Assembly: GCA_013397075.1 (NCBI GenBank)
Contig: VWZS01003940.1
Location: forward strand, 959,439-1,023,438
Length of the DNA: 64,000 nucleotides
Source: Rhabdornis inornatus
Taxonomy: Eukaryota > Chordata > Aves > Passeriformes > Rhabdornithidae
Reading direction: 5' to 3'
Below the pieces are notes generated by a model that worked only from the letters and a program-made list of their open reading frames with translations, was not told the origin of the DNA and searched no databases. Made by a program: the position numbers and the translations under genes. Below are positions 27,401-40,754 of this stretch, one piece after another. The number at the start of each line of letters is the position of its first letter. The first letter of the stretch is position 1.

Positions 27401-30339
27401 GGAAATTTACTGTCTTCCACAGTGGTTTCTGTCTTAATTCAATCCTTATTCTGAGCACAGAGGAAAGGAACGTTGTCTCAGGCAGTCAATGTGTAACTGT
27501 TAGGAAAAATACTTGGTTAGTGATGGCAGTAATTACTATAACCATTAATTACTGTATTTTCGGGAGAGAAACATATTATTTAATATTCATAGGCAACATC
27601 ACTATATGACTTTCTGAGGTTTAGAAGTTTTGCATCTAAAAATAATTTGCAAAAATTAAATTGAACCAGGCTACTAAAATATTCAGTAATTTTAGGCAAC
27701 TGTATAGCCATATGTTTATTCCAACCTAGCTTTTGACATATTGCCTAGAGGAAAACAGTCCTTAAAATGTTTGGACAGACTGCATCTAAAGCTAAAACTT
27801 GTTTGAAAGATGACATCTTTCTAAGCCAGGTTCTCCTAGATCAGGATTGGGTCAGTGGTTTTTCATGGTTTTACATTTTGAAAAAGAAAATCCGAACAAT
27901 AATGTGCAAATATGGAACCAATATTCAACACAAAACCTTCTGTACTCTCTAAAGAACTGTGTCTCAGCATTTTTCCTCCACTGAAATAATTTAACACTAG
28001 ATTTAGAAAGATGTGTGCTTCAACCTACATTTTGCTGGACTTTAAGGTGTGTGAGGTGTGATGTTAAGCCTTGACTGCTGTGCCTGTTGTAATCATTACC
28101 CCAGACCAAGATCTACAACATCCCCATTACAGGGGCTGATGGGCTATGCTCTTCTGAGATCCAGAAACTTCACTAACTTTCTTTAGTGCATAGTTTCATT
28201 TGCTTGCAATTTTCTTCAAGTGTGGTTGCTAGTTTCTAGTCTCTCAAGAGCTAGACAAAGCTCATTGATTTATAAGCCCAAGAAGAGGGCTTATAGGTTT
28301 TATAGGCTTTAGGTTTTATCTATCTTTTTATTACTAACTTGCTCAGGGAATGCAAGATGTGTGCTGGAAACCTTCCCTCTCCCAAAGAGGCAATGCTACG
28401 GCCACAAGGCGACATATCTGTGTGAATATGAACTTAGACCCTCCTAGAGTGCCTGTGTCACTGGAAGAACAATGTCACAAAAATCAGGACTTGGTGGTCC
28501 TCTGGGGAGAGCTGTCACCAAAGGAAGGGGGTACCCTGGTTTGTGGGCCTAACTAATGCCACTCTTAGTTTTACATTATGAGGATGTTGACTCAAAAAAT
28601 CAAGGAATCTTTCTGCCCACATGGAGGCTGCAAATGTGACAGATGGAAAACTAGGACTAAATCAAAACAGGCTTTCAAAAGCCTTAAAAGCTCCATGTAA
28701 AGGTAGGTGCATCCATAGGCTTCTGGCACTTTCATTAACTTGGGTCTCTTGAAATATGAAGAGATGAAGATAGCAACTACGTACTGAGATATTTGTATTT
28801 TTCTTGGATTTTTAAAAAACAGAGTTTGTCCAAATTAATCAGTCTTTCACTCTAATTGTTTGGTGCAGACTCTGAAGAAGTTAGTGCTGTTTACCCCTGG
28901 TTCCTAGGCCTCGTGTTTAAGCCTCTGTTTGTTCTTCAGTGGAGGGTGAATGGGGATGTATCTGTTGAGCAGAGTGCTGGGAAGGTGACAGTGTTACACA
29001 TTCCCATCTAGGCGAGAATGCTCCCAAGGCCTATTCTTCCGTGCCCTTAAAATCCTAACTCCCTTGGTCTAACTCCCTTGGAATATTCTTTCTGGGGATG
29101 CATCAGCTGCAGCTAAGGATTCTTTTCTCAGAATGATCAGTGTTTTCAAAGCAGTTTTATTAGTCTCTCTTCAGCTCCTAGGGGAAAAAGGGTTAACTTA
29201 TGAGCTGTGGGGGGCAGAGCCCTGTGTTCATGGGACCACGAGATTTCAAGGCTCTGAATGCATTAATTAATAGAATAGCTCATGTAAAGTGAGACTGACC
29301 TCGTTTTTAAAACTTGTGGGTGTGTAATGAAATCTCTCTGTATTACCAAAATTCATCAACAGTAACACATACATGTAAGAGCTGAAGGCAGTTTTTCTAT
29401 TGTTTTCTATATTCACTTTTTACTACCTTCCACTGTTTTCTCATGCTCTCAGGTGGATAGAACTTTTTCCTTATGTACAGTGGTAACCACTATAGGTTAC
29501 ATTGAACATTTGTAAACAAAGCATGCCTTTTCTGTTCTCAATTGCACTGATTTTATTTGTCTTTTAAGTTTCTATGAAACTGCAAGGAGAAAGGAGCTTT
29601 TAAGATACTATAAAAAGTGAAAAGATCTTGCCTTTTTCTGTTATGACTTGTTAGAAGCCCACACTTGGTTTTGGACAAAGGATTCCAGACAGCTGGCTTC
29701 TCTCCAAAGTGACTTCCAACTTTATTCTTAGAGGAAGAAATCCCAGGTGCCAGAGACTGAAGTAATAGGGGATCTAATATTAAGGCTGTAATATTTTTTT
29801 TCTTCTATAGCATGTTTCTTTTTTCTGCCTAATGTAAGATAGGTATAATTCCAATCTAATTTACAATTGCAGTTGGTAAGTACACTTTCCTTTTGACTCT
29901 TCAGGTGAAAAATACTGCAGTGCTGAACCCCACTGTTCATGTGTCTTATAGAACATAAGGACATTTGTTCTTCTGCCTTCCACAAAAAAGACAGAACAAC
30001 TTTCTGTTTCAAGAGAGATTCTTCACCATATATGTTGTTCTAGAATTAAGATGCAAGCTAATAAACTGAAACAATAGGTGGTATGGTGTTGCTTTTGCAG
30101 TGCACTGTTTATCTGCTATAAAGGAAGGTGGTTATAAGGAATACAACTGTCTGAAAAGATTTCAAAAGCACCAAAGAGGAATTATTTATAGTATTTAATC
30201 CCAGCATGTATCAAAGAGGATGTTGAATGAGTATTACAGAAGCATTCAAACTGCACTGATCAGCACACAGAAATTAATATATGGTGTATCTGCATCCAAT
30301 TATAAATTCCTCTTTGGTTTATGACTAAAATTTATGGAG

Positions 30340-30500
30340 TAGTCTTTCAAGGGAAGTGGTGAAGCACTGTGTACTCAACTGTTGGCAAGTGAGGTCTGCA
30401 AAATGTTTGAAGGCTCTTCAGAAAGCAGATCTGAGAGGATCAGTGGCATGGATGTGATGACATGGTGGAGTTTCCATGTCTCAGTTCTGACTTGAATTTT
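30340..30500 (+). mobile_element. Possible highly eroded CR1 3' region
   Basis: The stretch contains 'gggaagtggtgaa' and, further on, 'gatgacatggtggagtttc', in the order and spacing expected for a diverged CR1 subfamily 3' region. The match is faint and based on memory of the consensus. Confidence 0.22.
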
Positions 30501-31306
30501 GACAGTTGTGCTGATGCAGAAGCACCAGGTTGTGCCAAATTTACAGCATTCAGAGTAAATGAACTACTTCCTCCAACTCTATTATTAGAGAATTTTCAGA
30601 TAGGGTGGGGATTTTTTGTTGTGTTTAATTTGAAAATACGTATGCATTTGAGATTCAGGGGAATCGTGTGACAGTTGAACTAGGGATGGAATCACTGTTC
30701 AAAGCACAAGAAATAACAAACTCTGAAATAGCAAATGTGCCACCAATTACATGACTGGTCTGTGTTATGAGAAAGAGAAGAAAGGTGATAGATGTGGTGC
30801 TTCTGTTACATGGGATGACATTAGAACCCACTGTGGGCTTTGTAGTTTGCCTATAAAGTACATCTCAGCCACTTACTCAGAAATATGGCAAATAGCCATA
30901 TTCCATATTTGTTGAAGCCCCTGTGATTATTTAGATATTTCTGGTTCATGTTGTTTTATTATTTTTTCATCTACTGTTTTTGGTTGAAAGCATGATTTGG
31001 TCAAAACATTTTCTTGGAAGTATTGATTAATTTTGAGAACACCTCTATTATGAAAAGGCTCTTCAGTCTTAAGAACAGCCATTAAAATGAAGGGTGTGGA
31101 GGAGAACCAGAGAAGCTGGCTTCAAAAGTGCAGATGAATTAGCTCTGATTCAGTCTCTGAGTCATGTCAAGTTATTGACAATATGGGATTTTAACCCATG
31201 AGTCTGTCATGTCTTGAATAAGTGACCCATTCCCTGGATGCTTTGAGTTGCTCCCCAAAGCTTCTAATGTTGCATTTTATATAATAGTCTTGCTTCTTTT
31301 TTTCAG

Positions 31307-31360
31307 TACTCAGAGCGCACATCTCAAGTGATTTTTACAAGTATTTTATCACAGTCTGAA
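31307..31360 (+). CDS. Candidate in-phase coding exon 2 (18 codons)
   Basis: A polypyrimidine tract and acceptor (TTGCTTCTTTTTTTCAG, ending 31306) precede 54 bp, followed by the donor GAA|GTGAGT at 31361. The exon is a whole number of codons and, joined to the four-codon exon at 18522, stays open as Y-S-E-R-T-S-Q-V-I-F-T-S-I-L-S-Q-S-E. Reading on past the donor also stays open for about 20 codons to TAG, so a terminal or extended form is possible. The peptide is Ser/Thr/Gln-rich with no domain I recognise. If exon 1 is real this is the best next exon in 12.8 kb, but a 54-bp open frame can arise by chance. Confidence 0.35.
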
Positions 31361-34300
31361 GTGAGTGAGTCTTCCTTTCTGTTGTCTTTCTCTGCTTCAG
31401 ATCACCATAAATCTACCTAGGTGTATAACGAGGCATTTCTGAAAGGAAAACTTATTTGTCTAGTTTTAGCTTTGACATAAAGGATTTTGTCTAAAAAGTA
31501 TTTATTCCCATGCCTCCTTTCTTTTCAGTAACTGAAAAAAAACCCTAGTCTGTTGAAATCGTGGCATGATGAAGTTGGCAAATGTGGTCCTATAAGGCAA
31601 ATAGCTCTGCAGCAACTACTCTATAAGGGAATTTGAAGGGACCTTGTTTTATGTCAGACTGGTACAACTGGCAGCTTCTTATACAGTGCTGTTATGTTCC
31701 TGGAACAAGTTCAAATGCCTTTTAATGTGGGGGCCCATAACCATGTGAACTACCAGCTTTACTCTTATGATCTACCACTCAAAAGTGACTGGATTAATAA
31801 CAGGGCACCATTGTCTCTTTTGAGTACTTTCTTTTGAATAAGATGGCATCCTGATTTATCCACAGCTTCATAAGCCTGTCTACTTGTATGGTGCCCTGAA
31901 CATTTGTCCTCACTTATGCAGATGTTGTTTTCGCTCAGGCTGTGATTCCCTTTTTTAAGAAACCTGGTCATTCTTTGCTGAAAGCCTGTTTATTTGGTAA
32001 ACTTGAAATCTAGCTAAGCAAGGCTTGTAGCCTGTTAGGAATGAGGTTCTGTGAATATAGCAGCTTTACCTGCTGTTTCTCAGCACGACCATACATGCAC
32101 ACAACTGAAAAAAGTAGTGTCACTCCCACTGTAATGGGGTGCTGTGCCTACAAGTGTGCCTGCACGTATTACCAGCCAGTTTTAATGCATTAAAGGACTT
32201 TCAGAATTAAGTGGTGCAAAGAAATTACATCTCTCACACACAAAGTTTCAGTGTTTAACAATTAAAAAGGACTTTTGAATATTACTTGCTGTTAGGTCAA
32301 GTGGACCAGAACAGGTCCCTGTTTAAGACTCTGAACTTGCAAACATTTGCACACTTAACTTGACTGTATAGTATAGTCCTGTGTAGGTGAGTAGATCTGC
32401 TCATGGCAGCAAAAGTAATCATGTAAGAAGGTCTTCTTAGAACTGAAGCCTCATATTTGATTCTCAGTGAAGGGTATTGCAGAATAGCTTAACAGACCAT
32501 GCTGGCAGCTAGATGATTTTGCTCATCTGAATTTAGAACAGATGGCAAGAAGCCTATACATTGTAAACTGAAAATATCAGAGTAATACCTCCCTGTAAGT
32601 GTAGCAGAGTAAAGTGTCATTGCAAGGATGCAGAAAGACTAGAACACAAAATATTTTACAGATATTACTTTTCTCTTTTGCTCTTCCCACAGTTCTGATA
32701 TTGCTCTTCCTGCAGCCTTGAGATTGACCCAAAAATGTTTTGACAATGTTAAAAGTTGTTCGCCTACCTTTACCTATCACAGTTTGCTAACAAGCATTTT
32801 CATGCAAGATTTGAGGTGGAATGTTGTAAAATTATGTGCTTTTAGTCTGTAAAACTCTGGACTCTGCCCAACGGGACATTTTTATATGGCCTGGATCCTT
32901 TTCAGACAAACAGGATCTGTACCAGGGTGCAAAATTGTAGACAACTGATGCATTCTTTAAAATAACAAGTTGGCTCGCTGCCTTTTCTGAGAGTCTGTCA
33001 AGACTCCCCCACTGGTGCCTAGGAATGTATTTTTGAAACGGGAATTGTGAGAGCCAACAAAGTAACAAGTTTGAAGGTAAGCTTTCTTTCTTGTGTCAGT
33101 CTGAGAATTTCTCTGTAACATAGCGGCCTTCTAAGTAAAATGGGTGGGGCACGTCATCCTTCCGGATCTACATATCTGTTATCTCAGCAAGTAATCATTT
33201 TTCTGATTTATAAAAGGCAAATGTACCATAAAGGGTTTTTTTTCCTGTTTAGTGGTAGACCAACTTCCTAAATCTGTGATGTCATTGCCAAATTTGCAAT
33301 TTAGACATTTGTAACTTGATATGTGCAAATTACTTCAATCCAAGCCTCCTCCAGAAATCTTCTGCTGTGGGTAGCAACTCCTGTGTACCTGTCTGGGGAA
33401 AACTACTCCATGTCCTTGAAAGCGCTTATTAGTTGCATTATTTCCCTGGTTCTTCACATTTTTGCCCTGTATTTTTAAACCCAGTACTTCAGGATCTTCA
33501 TTGTTCCTTTACCTGATAGGATCACCTTTAGCTCTTTCCATTAGGCATTTGTTCTTCACCTTAGCTGTGGCAGTAGCATATGAAAGGTTTTATATATCAC
33601 CACTGTTGAATTCAGCTAAGAGATGCTTCAGACAAGGACAAAAGTACAAGTGCTGGTGGTAGGATGGGTAAGAGAGGGCTGGATATGTTCTTTTTCTTCT
33701 CTCCAAGGACTCTCTCAGCTGTAGGTGAGAAGATGGAAGCCACACAGGCAAGGGTCTTCTACAGAAGAAGAAAATGAGGAGTGACAACTGCTTTTCCCGT
33801 GACCAGATTATCTTCCATCAACATGTCCTTTTAGAACTGAGGTGGGAAATTTTTCAGGGCTGTTACAAATATATCTGCTTCTCCATGAAGTAGCAGTTTG
33901 ACTCACTTAATTCTCCTTGCTGGACAGCAATACTAGGGATGCTGGCAGAGACTGAGTGAACATCCTCCATGTATCAGTGATGTTGAATAGGAGCAACTAT
34001 TCTTTCTAGAGAAAGTATGTCATATTTATACTTTTGCCACTTTTTAAATTCCAAAGTTGCCTCAATAAATTGTTGGAGTACATGATGATTTTTGTCCTGA
34101 GGTTGGCAGGGGAAAAGGTTGGAGTCTTTGGTACTGTTATTTCTACAAGTGTCCTGCCTATTAGATCAGTGAATGGGCTGTGGCAGTTGCAACATCACAA
34201 TTATATTCCAAATGTGCAGGCATATGCTTTTTGAAGTTTCTCACAGATAAGAAAGGTAGTCTTGGAGTAAGCCTTCTTTAAGTTCCTAGTGATATGTACT

Positions 34301-34859
34301 ATTGCTCTGGAAAAATACACAAACTCAGGTTGCCTTTAAAAGTCTGGGAGTGATGTAATTAAAGTGAACATCTTCAGAACTGGTTAGGTGTTTTGGTCCC
34401 TTTAAATTAATAGAAAAAGGTAGAGTCTCCTGCCAAAAAACTAAGAAACATAATGGCCCAGCTTCTTGCCAGCATTTGTTATGCCTTAGGAGACATTCCT
34501 TTTTGTTCTTTTTCTTCTGAATACAACCCGGGTTTGATGAAAGTAATAATTATACCTGTGCACTGGCCCTGGCTAAAATATAATAGATTTTTCTTTTCAT
34601 AGCAGATCTGTGTTTCAGAATTTTAACTGAAATAAAACTGATAACACTCTTAATACTCTAGCTGGTGCTGAACAGTGTTTGTACAGCATCAAGGTCTCCT
34701 CTGTTTCTCGCTCTGACACCCCAATGAGGATTCACAACCAGGCAGATTACCTGAACCAACCAAAGAGATATGCCATGCCATATAAAGTCATGCCTTGCAA
34801 TAAAAGGGAAAATAGGGTGATATAGGGAATTAGCCATCTTTACCTCAGGTACTGTCTAG
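31361..34859. other. Gene-less stretch
   Basis: No supportable exon. A segment bounded by TTTTCAG (32907 region) and GAAG|GTAAGC (33075 region) has stops in all three frames, so it is not coding. No clear repeat. Confidence 0.4.
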
Positions 34860-35105
34860 GCATCAATCTACCCACAGGAAGTGGTGCGTGATTGCTTTGG
34901 CATTGCTTGTTTTCTCCTGTCTCCCTCTCCCTTTCCTCCCATTTATTCAATTATTTTTTAAAAATTTTATTTAATCTTTTGGATATTCTTAGGTTTTTTG
35001 GTTTGGGTTTGTTTTTTTTTTCCTTTCTTCTTCCCCCACCCCAGTGAGGGTGGTGAGTGAGTGACTGGGTGGTGCTCACCTGCCCACTGGTGTAAATCCA
35101 CAACA
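34860..35105 (+). mobile_element. Avian ERVL-type LTR fragment (3' part)
   Basis: Blocks match the 3' half of the LTR at 57307-57901 in order: 'acccacaggaagtggtg', a TTGCTT/GCTTG block, then a pyrimidine run and 'gtgagtgagtgactgggtgg', ending in 'gtaaatccacaaca' where the intact copy has 'ggttaaaccatggca'. A T-rich expansion and several indels separate the blocks, so it is old. The 5' half is not recognisable. Confidence 0.52.
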
Positions 35106-38100
35106 GCCATACTTTGCAGGATTGAGCTACTTGTCCACAGAAGATTCTGGCATCATCCTTGTCTTGATGCATCCAAATCTTCTGATATGCACTCTTAAAA
35201 AAATAAATGTGTGCAGATGTGCATATATAGGTTTGTGTGTGCTGCAGTGAAAGAAGGAAAACAACTGCTGAATTGGAGCCCAACTGAACAGTCTTTTAGT
35301 ATTAGCATCCTTTTCTGTTCATAAGTACTTTGATAACTATCTCCAGCAAAGGGCAAAACAATTTTAGAGGCGAATAAGCCTCTAAATGTGTAAAAAAGTT
35401 AAAGTGAAAATGAGACTTCTGTATTTATGGAACTAACTTTGGATTACTTTAAGTCCAAATCTGCCTCACAAGCAGGTCATCTTCCATATATTTTCATGTT
35501 TTTCCTTCCACCCTTTGCATTGTTATCTGTTTAGGGTTTTAAAAAATAAAAAAGTAGATAATTTTTGGTTATGTCTGTATTTGTTAAACGACATCATTTT
35601 TCTCAGTTAAATTGTAGCAGTTTTAATGGATAAAATCTAGATAAGCAGATTCAAGAAGAATATTTATTCCTGGGCAGTCATCTTTGATTTTAGCCTTTTT
35701 GCAGTGTGATTGTAAGAAAGACAACAAGGAGAGTCTGAAAGCATGTTCTTTAAAGTTGTAACATTAGTCATTTTTGAACACATTTTCTAAGAACTGTCAA
35801 GTCAAAGATCTGTTTTAAAGCCTGAAAAATAAAGTTGACAATTCTTTTCATTGTTTATAGAGTTGTAGAGGAAAGATATGCTTTGAATTATATTTGAATA
35901 AGATCTTAGAATAAATAGGGGTGTGACTTGGCCCTCAGTTCCACTGAGTAGAAGGAGAAGCTGTGCATGCACAATAAAGTACAGAATTTGAATCTCTACT
36001 TGATGAGGGAAACAAATGAAATTTCCATGCTTCTTTGGTCTTTTACAAGTTCTATATAATAATCGTAACAGGAAGTGCTATAAATAGGCTGTGAGGATGA
36101 CTATCAAAAAATAAATTGTAACTGAGTCAATATGGAAATTCTTATTAATAAATTGGATTAATTTGATTGCTAACTTTTATTAAAGTACCCCCCAAACTGT
36201 AGAAAGAGGGGCTTTATTTAGATATTTAAAATAAAAACATAATAAGTAGTAAAAAGAATTTTCTGCCTGAAAGAAAAATGAGTATCCCTTTATTTTTTAA
36301 ATACTTTGCTTTCCCCCTGTGAATTATCCAGCATATTAAGCAGGCACAATGTAAGAATGTTTCTTGCAGTGTTTCAGCAGGAAATATGTAGCTTTGGTTG
36401 TATAAAATGACAGTACTCAGGAAGGTAAATGTATTGAATTACTCCATTAATAGAAAGAAGATGCTATTACAGTAGTTTTCCCCCAGGCATTGAGTTTCAC
36501 AGGTGCAGTAATCACGGTGGGCTACAATGATAGTACTGTAAATGTAAAAATAACAATATGCAATTAGGTGAATTTTTGTGTGAAATGTGATAAATCAAGG
36601 AGTAGAATTTGTCAGACGTCAATTCCCTAACAGCAAGAATGTTTATCTAAACCACAAAAGCCTCACAGCTGAAATTACTATTTTCTCATGTTTTCACTCA
36701 GTTTGCAAGAGAAATACTAACAGCACAGTTCTGAGAAAGAAGCTTTTTGGTCTCTTTTTGCATTAATTAAAAAGCACTTCTTAGGTAGGCATGCTTTTGG
36801 CAATGTCTGTACCTTCATTTGCATGTTTTCTGAAAGCTGTTATTTTGTGAGTGAAATGACACTGCCTGTCATTTACCTCCCAGTTTGGGAAGAGTAGAGT
36901 TGAGAGGTAATTAAGGGAACTCTTGCAAAGAATTCTGCACACCCATCATTCTTGGTCTGTGGGAAGTGCTTCTTAAGAGAGCATGCTGGTGTTAAATGAG
37001 GCATACTACCTAGGTATCACTGCATTTTCTGTGATAATACTAGAAACTGTGTTGTTGAGAAACTTGTAACTGAGGAACCGTAACTCTGCAGTGATAAAAA
37101 CGTTACCTTAACCACGACCTGATACTGGAAATCACAATTTTCCTGGGAATCACACTTCTTCGGGAATTTAAATATTGTAGGTCTTAATTTCGTGTTTGCC
37201 GAAGAGAGGTGTTTGTTTTCAAATACAGAAGTATGATTACCAAATGATGCATGTATAGAAATGTGTTGTGAATGACCATTAGCTTCCCCTGAGAAGTGAT
37301 GTCTGGCCATAAGGAGGTGTCCTAGAAGCATAACTGAATTCAAGAGAGCTGCAGCTGGGCTGTGCCAAGACAGCTGTGCCTGTCCCAGTTCTGGGAGATC
37401 ATTCCCGCACTGACGGTACAGGCCAAGATGTGACCCCTCAGCTCAGGGGATAAAATGTCCCCATCATCTTTTTGGGTGCATATAAGTTCAGGCACTGAGC
37501 CTGTTGGAGCCTGTCTTCTTAGCACCTCTCCTGGGCTGATGGAAATCTTCCAACATGCAACTGCTCTGCAGCTTCCTATGTGGTATTTACTCACTGGGTT
37601 GTCAGCTGAATTCGACCACTGGGGTAACAAGAGAGTCCATATGGCCAGATGAGGCACATTGATTAATAAAAGTGATGTTTATATTTTGCAGCATTAACTT
37701 TCTTCAGAATTTTGTTTGGTTTTTTTTTCCACAAAGGAGCTAAAAAATTCACCTTTTTTCTTTGTTTTTTTCCTTCTTTTTTGAACTTGATTCCCACTGA
37801 AGAATGAATGATCAAACTGATATGGAATTCTCCTTATCAAAACACCAGACAAAGCCTCTCCATTTTCTTTTCCTCTTTGTGGTGTGTCTTTCAGCTACAC
37901 AACATTAATTTTTCTTATCCTGTTTAGCGCTCTGCAGATTCAGGTTTGAAGCCTAGAAAATATGTTCAAAGCTCAGGGTCATGTCTCCTGTTCCTTGTGA
38001 CCCACTCTGGGAGCCTGGGCTATGGAGGATGAGATTCTCTGACTCTCCAGATGCCAGGAGTGGGGAAGCAGAATTCAGGTCCCATTAAATACAGTTCTCC

Positions 38101-39018
38101 TGGGTTATTTGCCCCTAGGGCTATGAGGTGCAGACCAGCCCCATGGTCCATCCTGTAGGTGAGTTCATGGGAGTGAAACCTCAGGGACAAATAGTTCACT
38201 TCCTTGGGTGGTAGTCCCGGAGAGCTGATGTAGGAGTGGTTGACCTCAGGCCAAGGTTTACTAGGCTGTATGTTGCTGTTGCCTGAAGGTGGTTGGGTTT
38301 ACTGGAATGCAATAGAAACGCTTGAACATAAAAGGTAGGTAAGGTAACATGGTTAATATGTGAATTGTTAACCGGAGTCAGACAACAAATGTCTGTGGTG
38401 GGTGCAGGACTTTCCTGCCAGTGTCTGAAATGGAAATCGAATTTCCATTCAATGTGGCTCTGAATGACACCCAGGATACGGAAGGAAAACAAACAGTAAC
38501 TATTATCTTCCTTCTGAAGCAGCTCTGAAGTGAATATAGACACTGATTGTTTAGAGACCATCAATTAAGCTAAGAGGTATTTAGAGCAGGTGCAGAAGAG
38601 ATAACAAATGAAAAGAGAACTTTATAGTCTTGTGTATTTAAAACAGTTTGGCTTTTTGATGTTGTGTTTATGGGGAAGAGTATTGACTTGATAGTTGGAG
38701 CCTGGGACTCCTTTATGAACTGTTTTTAGTTTGATAAACACACTGTAAACATCAAGAGGAAAGGCCTAAATGATGGGAACAGTAATGCTGGGGATGTTTT
38801 ATTTATCACTGCAGTAATATTGAAAGAACACTTGAACTTACAGATGGAGGTTTATGGTCTTGTTAACCTCTGGTTTGTTAAGGTAGAGTTATGTAACCTT
38901 TCATATTCTGAACTCCCTAGTAGCATCTAGAGGAATTGCTGAGAATAGAACTTTCTCCTGTTAGTCACTTTGTATGATGTGCTTCCTAAGAACTTGAAAG
39001 CCATTTCAGATAAAGGGT
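35106..39018. other. Gene-less stretch
   Basis: AT-rich, with no supportable exon or dated repeat. GC-richer patches at 37330-37640 and 38000-38200 have short ORFs on both strands and are of unknown origin. Confidence 0.4.
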
Positions 39019-39024
39019 AAGAGA

Positions 39025-39100
39025 AAAGGAAACATTCATTATCTTGACTTTACAGAGGAGAATCTGAGAGAGAAGCAAGGGACAGAGACTTTACAAAATG
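39025..39100 (+). repeat. MIR-like SINE remnant
   Basis: The run 'cattcattatcttgacttt', then 'acagaggagaatctgagaga' and a following 'gggacagag', resembles the conserved core of the ancient MIR/CORE-SINE family ('...cattttacagatgagg...'). Ancient and diverged; borders uncertain. Confidence 0.38.
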
Positions 39101-39638
39101 GTACGATGTTTCAACCAAAGGAAAATTTAATTGACTTTTTATAAAAGAATTCTGCAGATGTAATGAGAAGCTGAACCCTCATCTCCCAGTAGTAATCGAG
39201 GATAAATGTGGGTCAATGTAGCTTTTTCATCTCTAATCTTGAAAAAGTCTTATGTCCCTTCCTAAAATAGGTAATAGTATGAATTTTATCTTCTTGTTTG
39301 TTTTTTAACACCTCTTGTCCTTTATTCTTCCAAGATTTATCTGTCAGTATTCTGCACTTTCACGCTCTCTACAGTTTGTTCACTCGTTGAAATTTAATGT
39401 ACTTTACAATAGATTTCTCAGCTTCTTTGTTTTCTGGAAAGGCAGCTTTGCTATTCAGGGCTAAAGGTGATAGTAGGAAATACTCTGGGTGTTAATAAGA
39501 AGCGTGGCCATGGCTTACTGAATCACTTAGGGAAAGCCACTTGATCTTCTGGCCAGCTCAATTGTTAAATCAGTAAGCAGGAACACTGACCACTGATTAT
39601 CCATTCAAGCCAACCATCCCTTGGTGAATGTATATCCC

Positions 39639-40754
39639 TGTTAAAACTAACTTCTGCTAGCAGAGGTGAAGCAGCCCCACCAGCAGTGAGCTTTGAGCTG
39701 CAATGGCACACAGAGAGTGCCTGTGCTCCATGACTGCTACTGGGGAGGGCTCTGCACACCTGGGGTGGAACACAGCAGAGGGCTGGGGGTACATTTGAGG
39801 TAGCATAGGGCACAGGTATGCCAGGGCACTGTGGTGCACAGTAATGCTGAGGCAGGACTGCCTTCCAGCACCTCTTCCTTGTCCTGTACAACTCTGCATG
39901 ATGGCAAGGCTGTATCAGGGAGAGGTCTGGTGGAAGTATTATGTGGTGCATCCTATTCCATACATCTCCTATCTTGTGAAAACTCTGTCTGGTAAAGCCA
40001 GCCAATCTGCCCAGAGTGACTAGAAGATGACATCCTTGCCTACGGGAGAGTGGAGGTGAGAAAAGGAGGCTGTGGTGTTTGTGAGGAAAAGCTTTGGTGG
40101 TGGATAGCTTCTGTGAGAAGCTGCTAGAAGTTTCCCCATGTCCAGCTTCCTCAAAGATGGACCTGCTGCTGGCTGAGTCCATCAGTGATGGTGGCAGTAC
40201 CTCTATGCTAATTTATGAAGAAGGGGAAAGCTGTTACTGCACAGAAGCATTTGCAGCCAGAGAGGAGTGAGAATCTGTGATAGAAATAGACCCAGAGACA
40301 CCAAGGTCAGTGAAGAAAGAGGGGGGAAAGGAGCCTCGAGTGCCAGAACAGAGATTCAGCTGCAGCCTGTGGTGCAGACCATGCTGAGGCAGCTGTGCCC
40401 TGCAGCCCGTGGAGATCCCTGCTGGAGCAGAATTTGCCTGCAGCCTCTGGAACCCCACACCAGAAGAGGGGGGTGCCCAAAGGAGGCTGTGACCCTGTGG
40501 AACCCATACTGGAGCAAAATCCTCAAGGACTGCACCTCATGGAAGGGACCCACACTGGGGCAGTTTGTAAAGAACTTCAGCCAGTGGAAAGGACCCATGC
40601 TGGCAAAGAGTGTGAGAGGTCCTCCCCCTGAGGAGAAAGAGTGTCAGAGACATCTGATGAACTGATTGCAACACACATTCCCCATCTCTCTGTGCCCCAG
40701 GAGGGGAGAAGACAGAGAATTCACACGTGAAGTTAAGCCAGGGTCAGCCTACCA
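39639..40754 (+). mobile_element. Solo LTR of an avian endogenous retrovirus (subrepeat-containing family)
   Basis: The right part (about 40040-40754) is recognisable as a common avian ERV LTR. It contains 'gaagctttggtggtggatagc'-like text, 'acagaagcatttgcagccag', 'agacaccaaggtcagtgaag', and internal subrepeats GGAAGGGACCCACACTGG (40541-40558) and GGAAAGGACCCATGCTGG (40586-40603) with a 45-bp period. It ends in 'ccagggtcagcctacca'. A TATA-like motif lies near 40208. If the LTR runs from TG at 39639 to CA at 40754, the flanking 5-mers are ATCCC and ATGCC, a one-mismatch target duplication. The left border is less certain. No internal region or second LTR is present, so it is a solo LTR left by recombination. 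A 205-codon antisense ORF and other ORFs here are by-products of its GC content. Confidence 0.72.

Larger units (their letters stand above)
18663..31306 (+). other. Putative intron 1 (rest of 18534-31306)
   Basis: No strong coding signal. It holds a GC-richer unnamed patch at 20400-20700, a back-to-back acceptor/donor at 23031-23040, a splice-flanked segment at 24408-24490 that would introduce a stop, and a small hairpin at 28271-28295 (9-bp stem, 7-base loop). A short direct repeat (AGAGCTCTAAG) lies near 21907-21930. The remainder is unremarkable AT-rich DNA. Confidence 0.4.

Noticed and set aside
32908..33074. Segment between TTTTCAG and GAAG|GTAAGC
   Set aside because: All three frames contain stops, so it is not a coding exon.
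39565..40182. 205-codon open frame on the minus strand, the second longest in the window
   Set aside because: It is antisense to the left part of the solo LTR at 39639-40754, and other frames there are open too. Explained by the GC-rich LTR.
40267..40665. 132-codon + strand ORF with internal repeats
   Set aside because: The repeats are the LTR's 45-bp subrepeats, and the ORF does not begin at an ATG.
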